NCBI GenBank assembly: GCA_900767415.1 | Contig: CAAFYZ010000027.1 | Coordinates: 1 to 38,950, forward strand | Length of the DNA: 38,950 nt | Origin: Clostridia bacterium | Lineage (GTDB): Bacteria; Bacillota; Clostridia; Oscillospirales; CAG-272 | Direction of reading: 5' to 3' | Shown: in pieces, positions 34,701 through 38,950 of the stretch | Layout: every line of letters starts with the position of its first letter | Numbering within the stretch: the stretch's first letter is position 1 | Notes under the pieces: generated by a model | What the model saw: only the letters and a program-made list of their open reading frames with translations | What the model was told of the DNA's origin: nothing | Database searches by the model: none | Program-made: the position numbers and the translations under genes

Positions 34701-35569
34701 AAAACTGTTCTTTCCGCATTGTCGAAGACAGGGACGGCGCGATCTTCGATAAGGGGTGGATCTCTTTCCATCAGGCAGGGAACGACCCGATGATGATGTC
34801 CCGGTTCTACGAGATCGAAGGGACGGACCGTATGACCTCCTGCACGACGACCGTCACGTGGCGGATCGGCTGTCGCTTCTGTGGAGCGGGTGTCAATCCT
34901 TTCGGTATGAGTGCCGACACGCCCCCCTTCTTCACCTATCCGGAAGAGGCACCGGCGTACGGCATGACGGACGACCGTTTCTATCGCGCACGGCTCGAAT
35001 ATATACTCTCCGGGGATGTGCCGACGGACAACGACGGCATGATCTTTGTGAACCCCGCCTCTTATGACGAGGCGACCGGCACCTTCCTTGTCGCCTGCGG
35101 ACATAACTATCAGTATGACTCCGATATGCAAACCTTTGTTTGCACCCGTTGTCATTTGAAGAATGCGACCGGCAGAGACGCCGTCGCCGTCCTCCGCGAC
35201 GCGACGAAGGCGGGCGATGCGGAAGTCGGCAGATATACCGCCGAGTTCTTCCGCCTCACGGCCGCAAGACTGATGCCGCACCTCTCGCTTGTCGTCGTTA
35301 CGACGGATGCGGAGAGCGGAGAGCGACTCGAGAAGATCGTCTACCTTGATACTGAGACCTTTGCGAGGGAGTATCACGACGAAGACTTCGTCACCGTCGC
35401 GGACACGGTCGTTACGGTCGATTTTGCGGCTTTGATGAACTTTGTGGCGGCGAACGGGAGCGAAGAACTCAAGACGCTCCTCGCCACCGCAGGCGGTGCC
35501 CTGTGCCGTCTGAACATCGTACCCGAGGGCGGTTCTCTCGACCTCGAGTGCGCGATCACCTTTGAATAA
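28787..35569 (+). CDS. Giant cysteine-rich lipoprotein with repeated CxxC modules
   Basis: A 2,260-residue lipoprotein; lipobox LTSC with Cys28. The first block (about 28-420) has some ten imperfect repeats of 25-45 residues of the form PTCTxxG...TCxxCG...ALGH. A linker and a ZU5-like beta segment follow (about 440-590, RVTVTIPYTLAEGEDPE then FEAEHFSYYTV). A second block (about 593-895) has eight or nine more repeats, for example PTCTESGYDEKTCKVCG. The middle (about 895-1460) is mostly helical with few cysteines. A third Cys-rich part (about 1460-2125) keeps CxxC and CxC pairs but has lost the regular spacing. The end (about 2125-2260) is a compact domain. Repeats of this style are widespread in surface proteins of gut Firmicutes, with no settled role. 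Each offers three Cys and one His, fitting a metal site or disulfides. AAGGAAGG (28771-28778) sets the start. There is no LPxTG or S-layer motif. Confidence 0.85.
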   Translation: MKRKNGKRIVLLSCLLLVVGVLFLLTSCGECTDHTFGDWETVKAPTCTDAGERQHACKTCGVTVKEPIAALGHDTEKALTTPPTCTADGVETTTCKREGCDYRAISTVNALGHDKKTEVTVAATCDEDGVETTTCGREGCTYCATAAIGKLGHDLTTVQTSAPTCTADGVETTTCRRAGCTYSSAHTVAKLAHTPDREAATCTAAKICTMCHTVLEAKKAHTLSETTVPPSCTEGGYTKVACSGCDYENITVTTAALAHTPDIPAPTCTEDQTCTVCHGVLAKKTGRHAYDVIESREADCEQEGYEVRQCADCGATLRTVTAPALQHSVAAWTEDVSARVLKNAEDCTYTLTYRGECSRCGTATRTEDKVLHTFESRVSRVATCTTPGEKTLTCTKCGAAGGTQSYEDSHAHAWVVSQVGEDLVSHCNNNCGIPDKKSHNAQDKSSTTVPSTVLNETDSVKLKDAEIALDETVKSQLGENTELTAETLSDEVKNDVLNTVSAEMKEKIGNSAIYNFGLSSDGTPITNFGAGRVTVTIPYTLAEGEDPESIAVFYVDADGGVKSFAARYANGFATFEAEHFSYYTVARLTPAERCEVYNHTYIEEDIPVTCTVDGCHLKVCRRCGLVERTDIVVAPGHWLNEGEITRPATCLENGVITVSCARENCGYHFEIAILALGHSFVTDAATSTAATCTKTGTAHFVCEHEDCDADYTLTLPKTAHTVETKTVPVTCTTDGYTLNTCSVCGLTYRTGERAALGHKMTETVVPATCTEDGYTLNACRSCDYSFRTDTVAKHHTFDIAEPTCGQGQICTLCGAKGLPATGNHTMVNGVCSVCGQGCTHDFATVTKAPTCTESGYDEKTCKVCGTVVRENYTKKLGHDYKNGACTRCGDKLDLSNLYYRINRSLLTTRYTYLAKNVKLVIYDEDFLKGFFGGNAPVPPPNTDTTSYAVLLGEDETVPNPDIAVTFSGELYFGFDENGELFGTMIGELSGTVSGEVGKASIAAVLKDGKVYAKTEIKEPTPTVTTVTANLEKLTERPTGDIMNKVTAYAFEMLKWYEEDVLPLLLSVADKNADDIAAMTERFLGTFFKMEDRAEGGYTFTFDFDKLHALNDVLAEKKISEAIDLYFGEGAFDRLKSGLPALFDMTFGDLFDAMETRGVAVNDLIDLVNALLARLRIPISEDMTITTLDQLLTAMIGEEISAKEFFASEQFRATNVSDLLISFLSEKTGREINKETLLSMIGDMLENMKNHTVYTLIASLIALPEGSEEMTEEEIAAWVAEQAAQRKERVDLIIEALRGALSCSFTVDADGTFDGFILTLNAENSEIGSLYGQILAVKGYQSSIDVDAILNAAAPPALTPHSADGEDGFELVFDEKGELSAIVVERNNLEQVLYGSIKDDNYATVGEDENGKLTNMPETIRIRFSGEVNEFTFRISDLLSAMYTSDCAPWISVNYIFTKYASARTYSCEKSLLFKTEEVAKLLGCTVDTLRADKLIDNLPLLLKSDLACTIVTDAAGEPRENTTGTHCDISFCYNPETKAIKNVSGMHETVREYTFATDTEDCTAGVTETVTCKKCNLVVGKHTYKRHDLCVSESFIPAEHGAGSCGISEVVFRSCLCGKVSEVHIVGDVYGMEESRTEIEGGERIVTLYRCRNEDCNAFFVRATEDNITDGCIVRTETTYELVAFGTTVKTLSTRKEETRHVDLRESAELLPGAASCSDGVLYRKSCAVCGFSEEEEIYYHKSFCKKHIDLAEIGSLCGGEVDIIGCACGFEGRMEIDTACDFVKRRELELIVGNCGDAYTDTCSVTDCAFTILYKVLYDPDVENCTVTRRRYAYIGWDRDTGECKEEVLLSTEILRHHTCEDTSDADPTALRRTRTETCLYCSYRREETWTYRDATAFEENGRYLRFERREYESDGSVTIELEESIDFADESDPRYEILQRYGGYYALRRMEWQKDGKVSYEELRVELDLENCSFRIVEDRDGAIFDKGWISFHQAGNDPMMMSRFYEIEGTDRMTSCTTTVTWRIGCRFCGAGVNPFGMSADTPPFFTYPEEAPAYGMTDDRFYRARLEYILSGDVPTDNDGMIFVNPASYDEATGTFLVACGHNYQYDSDMQTFVCTRCHLKNATGRDAVAVLRDATKAGDAEVGRYTAEFFRLTAARLMPHLSLVVVTTDAESGERLEKIVYLDTETFAREYHDEDFVTVADTVVTVDFAALMNFVAANGSEELKTLLATAGGALCRLNIVPEGGSLDLECAITFE
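28880..31460 (+). repeat. In-gene repeats encoding CxxC modules
   Basis: The repeat modules are visible at DNA level. Near-copies of a 37-40 base block encoding TCTADGVETTTC lie around 29035, 29153 and 29273, and another pair encoding TDGYTLN or EDGYTLN lies around 30973 and 31089. Their closeness suggests recent duplication or gene conversion and makes the region prone to copy-number change and to assembly error. Confidence 0.75.
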
Positions 35570-35623
35570 TCTAAATCCTCGCGAAAAGAGCGTTTTATAA
35601 AGAACGCCCGGGCGAAACAAAAG

Positions 35624-35657
35624 GAGCCATGCCGTTTTTGCGGCATGGCTCGTTTTT
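35624..35657. terminator. Converging terminator of the giant lipoprotein gene and the AraC gene
   Basis: GAGCCATGCCG (35624-35634) pairs with CGGCATGGCTC (35641-35651); five T follow at 35653-35657, touching the stop codon of the minus-strand AraC gene. A T-run also exists on the minus strand beyond the stem. Confidence 0.9.
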
Positions 35658-36547
35658 CAGGATTCTCCCACTCTGCGCCGCCTGCGATAGCGGGCGGGGG
35701 TCTCTTCGTGCGTCTTCCGGAAGAGGGAGATAAAATATGCCGCGGTGGAGAATCCGACCGTTTCGGCAATCTCGGTGACGCTTTTATCGGTGGTGAGAAG
35801 GAGACGCTCCGCTTCGCCGAGACGCACCGTACCGAGAAAATCCGAGAAGGTCGTGTGCATTCCGCGGCGGAAGACGCGGGAGAGATACGCCGGGGTAACG
35901 CCGACGGCGGCGGCGACCTCTCCTTCGGTCAGGACGGCATAGTTTTCTTTGATATAGGAGATGGCACGGCGCAGGATCTGCCGTTGTCGCCCGACATCGA
36001 GCGCGGCAAAGCGTGCGGGATCTTCTTTTTGCCAGCGGCGCAGGATGAAGAGGACGATCGCCGTGACCTCTGCCCGCAGGGCAAGCTCGTAGCCGAATGC
36101 CTGTGCGAGGAACTCTTCTTCCAGCCGTGCGAACCGCTCGGCGATGTCGGTGCTTTGCAGACTCCCGGCGGAGAAAAGGATGCGCCGCCCCGGCGTATTT
36201 TCCATGAGGAGGAAGGCGTAGGCGTATTCCGAATAACTCTGCTCTCCCGCGAAGAGGATCTGCGGCAGGAATTTGACGACGGTGTAGGTACATTCCTCGT
36301 CACCCTCCGCGATGACGTTGTGCGGGACACCGTTATGTATGATAATCATATCGCCTGGCGTGAGAGGGAGGGTGTCCGCCCCGATCAGTACGCTTGCCGC
36401 TCCCGTCAGACCGAAGAGCAGTTCGGTATAGTCGTGATAGTGCAGGGGGTGTTTATGCGAGATGCCGTCGGGCAGTCTGCGGTGCAGAACCTGTACGGAG
36501 AGCGGGACGCCGTTTTTGGTGGCGCGTGCTTCGTAAAAATAAGACAT
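35657..36547 (-). CDS. AraC-family transcriptional regulator with cupin sensor domain
   Basis: A 296-residue regulator. The N-terminal cupin (about 30-80) has HKHPLHYHDYTELLF and LTPGDMIIIHNGVPHNV, the usual ligand-binding pocket of sugar-sensing AraC proteins. The C-terminal 100 residues carry two helix-turn-helix motifs: LTEGEVAAAVGVTPAYLSRVFRR written here in parts as GEVAAAVGVTPAYLSRVF, and SVTEIAETVGFSTAAYFISLF followed by the family tail TPARYRRRR. GGAGG (36553-36557) lies before the start. The gene is divergent from the ThuA and Gfo/Idh/MocA genes and shares a compact promoter region with them, so it very likely controls that pair in response to a sugar or sugar derivative. The ligand is unknown. 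Confidence 0.93.
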   Translation of the reverse strand: MSYFYEARATKNGVPLSVQVLHRRLPDGISHKHPLHYHDYTELLFGLTGAASVLIGADTLPLTPGDMIIIHNGVPHNVIAEGDEECTYTVVKFLPQILFAGEQSYSEYAYAFLLMENTPGRRILFSAGSLQSTDIAERFARLEEEFLAQAFGYELALRAEVTAIVLFILRRWQKEDPARFAALDVGRQRQILRRAISYIKENYAVLTEGEVAAAVGVTPAYLSRVFRRGMHTTFSDFLGTVRLGEAERLLLTTDKSVTEIAETVGFSTAAYFISLFRKTHEETPARYRRRRRVGES

Positions 36548-36645
36548 GAGAACCTCCGGAAAATGCGGAATGCAGAATTCAGAAATCGGAACGGGAAGGG
36601 GAGAAATACGGAAATGTCAAAAAAACGATATTTTTTTATAAAACA

Positions 36646-36678
36646 ATTATAGCATAAAAAAGCGCGATATGCTATACT
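36646..36678. promoter_or_regulatory. Overlapping divergent promoters with inverted repeat (AraC / ThuA)
   Basis: Leftward TGCTATAAT (TATAAT at 36646-36651 on the minus strand) and rightward TGCTATACT (TATACT at 36673-36678) face away from each other. They form an inverted repeat, TATAGCAT (36648-36655) and ATGCTATA (36669-36676), so each -10 box overlaps the -35 position of the other promoter. Polymerase at one should block the other; the repeat could also be a regulator site. Confidence 0.62.
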
Positions 36679-36754
36679 TTTTTTGAAAACGATAATTTTT
36701 CGCCGACGGGCGCGAGGGCGGGACGGCGGCGATTTTGAAAAAGGAGAGATCCGC

Positions 36755-37483
36755 ATGAAAATTCTGATATGGAACGAATACCGTCACGAAAGGCAGGACG
36801 AGTCCGTCCGCAAGGTATATCCGAAAGGGATTCACGGGGCACTCGCCGATTTTCTGCGTGCCGACGGGCATGAGGTGCGCACCGCCACGCTGGACGATGA
36901 AAATCACGGCATCACAAAGGAGATTCTCGACGACACCGACGTCCTCTTCTGGTGGGGACACATGGCACACGGCGAAGTGCCCGACGAGGTCGCGTATCTT
37001 GTCAGAGACGCAGTGCTCGACGGCATGGGCGCGGTTTTCCTTCACTCCGCCCATCATTCAAAACCCTTTCGCTATCTTCTCGGCACTTCCTGCAATCTTT
37101 GCTGGCGGGAGTCGGGGGACAGCGAGCGCCTTTGGGTCATCGAGCCGTCGCACCCGATCACACGTGGGATCGACCGTTCCGTCTTCCTCCCCGAAGAGGA
37201 GACTTACGGCGAGCCGTTCGTCATTCCGACCCCGGATAAGCTCCTTCTGATCGGCTCGTACAGCGGCGGGGAGGTGTTCCGCTCCGGTTGCCTTTACGAA
37301 AGAGGGAACGGCAAGATCTTCTATTTTCAGCCGGGACATGAGGCATACCCCACGTATTATATTCCCGAAGTGCAAACAATTCTTTGCAATGCGGCAAGAT
37401 TCGTCGCGCCGACGGTGCGCCTTCACACGGGGTGTCCGCACGTCCGCCACATCACGGACGAGACGGGATATGTCATTCGCTGA
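36755..37483 (+). CDS. ThuA-domain protein (trehalose-utilisation type)
   Basis: A 242-residue protein with the class-I glutamine-amidotransferase-like fold of the ThuA family. It starts MKILIWNEYRHE, with LFWWGHMAHGEV (about 64-75) and GAVFLHSAHHSKPF (92-105), two motifs typical of ThuA, then IEPSHPITRGI. The family lacks the usual catalytic Cys-His-Glu triad of amidotransferases. ThuA proteins are usually paired with Gfo/Idh/MocA dehydrogenases, as here, in the turnover of disaccharides or modified sugars, with ThuAB of rhizobia as the known case. AAGGAGAG (36741-36748) sets the start at 36755; an upstream in-frame ATG at 36683 would add an Arg-rich stretch and is rejected. The dehydrogenase gene follows 56 bases downstream in the same operon. 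Confidence 0.9.
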   Translation: MKILIWNEYRHERQDESVRKVYPKGIHGALADFLRADGHEVRTATLDDENHGITKEILDDTDVLFWWGHMAHGEVPDEVAYLVRDAVLDGMGAVFLHSAHHSKPFRYLLGTSCNLCWRESGDSERLWVIEPSHPITRGIDRSVFLPEEETYGEPFVIPTPDKLLLIGSYSGGEVFRSGCLYERGNGKIFYFQPGHEAYPTYYIPEVQTILCNAARFVAPTVRLHTGCPHVRHITDETGYVIR

Positions 37484-37539
37484 TCCGATGACATAAGGAA
37501 CAAAAAAGAAAACGATAAAAACGAAAAGAGGAAAAAATC

Positions 37540-38628
37540 ATGGCAAGACGGATTAAAGTAGGAATCATCGGTTGCGGCGGCATCGCGAACGGGAAGCACA
37601 TGCCCGCCCTTGCGAAGGTCGCGGACTGCGAGATGGTCGCCTTCTGCGACCTCATTCCGGAGCGCGCGGAGAAGGCGGCGAAAGAATACGGCACGAAGGA
37701 CGCGAAAGTGTATACCGATTATAAAGAACTGCTGTGCGATCCGGAGATCGAGGTCGTACACGTCTGCACCCCGAACCGCTCGCACAGCTTCATCACCGTC
37801 GATGCGCTGGAGGCGGGAAAGCACGTCATGTGCGAGAAGCCCATGGCGATCAATTCGGCAGAGGCGAAGAAGATGATCGACGCCAAGAACCGCACGGGGA
37901 AGAAACTGACGATCGGGTATCAGAGCCGTTTCCGTCCCGATTCCCGCTATCTGAAAGCGGAGGCGGAAGAAGGCACGTTCGGCGATATTTATTTCGCGAA
38001 GGCGACGGCAATCCGCCGCCGTGCCGTTCCGACGTGGGGCGTCTTCCTGAACGAAGAGGAGCAGGGCGGCGGTCCGCTGATCGACATCGGCACGCACGCG
38101 CTTGACCTTACGCTCTGGATGATGAACAACTACCGCCCGAAGTATTGCGTCGGCACGACCTATCATAAGCTGAACCGCGACACCGACCAGGGCAATGCAT
38201 GGGGACCGTGGGACCCCGACAAGTTTACCGTTGAGGACAGTGCCTTCGGCTTTGTCGTGATGGAGAACGGCGCGACGATCCTCCTCGAGTCCGCGTGGGC
38301 ACTCAACACGCTCGAGGTCCGCGAGGCGGTGACTTCTCTCTCGGGGACGAAGGCGGGCGCCGATATGATCGACGGACTGCGTATCAACGGTGTCAAGCGC
38401 AATTCTCAGTACACCTTCAAGCCGGACTTTGCCGCCGCCGGCGCCGCCTTCTTCGACGGACACTCCGGGGAAAGCGCGGCGGAGATGGAAGAGAGACTGT
38501 GGATCGAGGCGGTCAGAGACGACAAAGATCCCGTTACCCTCCCCGAGCAGGCGTTCGTCGTGACGCAGATTCTGGAAGGGATCTACACTTCCGCAAAAAC
38601 CGGAAACATCGTCTTTTTTGACAACTGA
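37540..38628 (+). CDS. Gfo/Idh/MocA family oxidoreductase
   Basis: A 362-residue NAD(P)-dependent sugar or inositol dehydrogenase. The Rossmann motif GIIGCGGIANGKHMPAL (8-24) opens the protein, VCTPNRSH (75-82) and MCEKPMA (97-103) follow, with Lys100 of the EKP motif as the catalytic-type lysine. In the C-terminal domain LIDIGTHALDLTLW gives Asp182 and His186, the other family residues. Substrate is not readable from sequence; pairing with ThuA suggests oxidation of a disaccharide-type or modified sugar to a keto-sugar. AGAGG (37527-37531) precedes the start. It is the last gene of the AraC-controlled pair, and no transporter gene is visible, so uptake must be encoded elsewhere. Confidence 0.93.
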   Translation: MARRIKVGIIGCGGIANGKHMPALAKVADCEMVAFCDLIPERAEKAAKEYGTKDAKVYTDYKELLCDPEIEVVHVCTPNRSHSFITVDALEAGKHVMCEKPMAINSAEAKKMIDAKNRTGKKLTIGYQSRFRPDSRYLKAEAEEGTFGDIYFAKATAIRRRAVPTWGVFLNEEEQGGGPLIDIGTHALDLTLWMMNNYRPKYCVGTTYHKLNRDTDQGNAWGPWDPDKFTVEDSAFGFVVMENGATILLESAWALNTLEVREAVTSLSGTKAGADMIDGLRINGVKRNSQYTFKPDFAAAGAAFFDGHSGESAAEMEERLWIEAVRDDKDPVTLPEQAFVVTQILEGIYTSAKTGNIVFFDN

Positions 38629-38660
38629 TATTTGCAAATATACGCTTTGAACTGTAAAAA

Positions 38661-38700
38661 GACCCCGTATGTCGCTTTGTTTGACATACGGGGTTCTTTT
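38661..38700 (+). terminator. Terminator after the Gfo/Idh/MocA gene
   Basis: ACCCCGTATGTC (38662-38673) pairs with GACATACGGGGT (38683-38694) around a nine-base loop, followed by a T-rich tail. Confidence 0.9.
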
Positions 38701-38950
38701 ATCATACTATGCCTTCTCCGGTGGGAGAAGACAAGAACAGGAGAGGGTACAAGTATGCCTTCTCCGGTGGGAGAAGGTGGCAGCCGAAGGCTGACGGATG
38801 AGGCGTTTTATCCCTCGGTTGAGGTTTTGCTGTAAGGTAACGCATTGCTCCTCATCCACCGCTCCGCGGTCCCCCTGTCTCGCTGCGGCTCGGGCACACT
38901 CGGGCTCTTTCACTCCACCGGAGTGAAATTCAGTCCCCTCGTGCCGCTTC
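38701..38950. repeat. Hairpin-rich dispersed repeat element, running to the window end
   Basis: No gene is supported. A 23-base block occurs twice exactly (38708-38730 and 38754-38776); each copy is a hairpin CTTCTCC-GGTG-GGAGAAG. Further hairpins follow: CAGCC-GAA-GGCTG (38781-38793), CCTC-GGTT-GAGG (38813-38824), ACCGC-TCC-GCGGT (38858-38870) and TTTCACTCC-ACC-GGAGTGAAA (38908-38928). GGATGAGG (38796-38803) and CCTCATCC (38850-38857) are inverted. Elements that begin CCTTCTCC and continue with GGATGAGG are, as I recall, common in clostridial genomes. The right end is probably cut by the window. Confidence 0.8.

Noticed and set aside
30806..35620. A 1,604-codon open frame on the minus strand opposite the giant lipoprotein gene
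   Set aside because: It is the antisense shadow of a GC-rich gene: Arg- and Asp-rich, no domain pattern, no ribosome-binding site. The plus-strand gene has a promoter, ribosome-binding site, lipobox and repeats.
38708..38776. Two-copy direct repeat as a CRISPR remnant
   Set aside because: Only two copies with a 23-base gap, each a hairpin, followed by other hairpins; it fits a dispersed palindromic element.

Overview
The window reads as a chromosomal piece of an anaerobic, Gram-positive, spore-lineage member of the Clostridia, probably an uncultured gut-type Oscillospirales or Christensenellales relative; this placement is inference. The support is a pyruvate:ferredoxin oxidoreductase, an FprA-type flavodiiron protein, RNase Y with YmdB, RNase M5, a 25-residue SpoVM, many lipobox lipoproteins and no outer-membrane genes. 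Promoters are mostly sigma-A type with extended -10 boxes (TGnTATAAT or TGCTATACT). Base composition is GC-rich in genes and AT-rich at promoters. No phage, transposase, CRISPR array, rRNA or tRNA was seen.

Layout. 1-754: 3' end of nifJ and its terminator. 924-4947: a housekeeping operon of a U32 (RlhA-like) protein, maf, nth and rnmV, the last three overlapping or nearly so, closed by a strong terminator. 4948-5629: a non-coding island of short repeats, mini-hairpins and a 30-bp inverted repeat. 5753-13578: a five-gene GldA/GldF/GldG-like ABC-2 operon with two GldG-like paralogues and a DUF4340 protein. 13735-17839: two trigger-factor-like lipoproteins on either side of rnhA. 18101-22915: rny, ymdB and mnmG, each with its own likely signals. 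22982-23914, minus strand: spoVM and a one-pass membrane protein. 24235-26861: a DUF4091 glycosidase-like protein and a PhnP-like metallo-hydrolase. 27018-28175, minus strand: fprA. 28787-35569: a 2,260-residue cysteine-rich lipoprotein. 35657-38628: a divergent AraC regulator and a ThuA plus Gfo/Idh/MocA pair. 38701-38950: a second repeat element running to the window end.

How it works together. Several genes act on RNA or DNA maintenance (U32, Maf, Nth, RNase M5, RNase HI, RNase Y, MnmG). A second group acts at the cell surface: the Gld-like ABC complex, the two foldase-like lipoproteins and the giant lipoprotein. A third group suits anaerobic sugar metabolism and oxygen defence (PFOR, FprA, ThuA/Gfo, DUF4091). 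The least explained items are the giant CxxC-repeat lipoprotein with its structured leader, the foldase-like lipoprotein pair around rnhA, the tandem GldG-like proteins, and the mini-hairpin arrays. The SpoVM gene is so short that routine gene calling could miss it.
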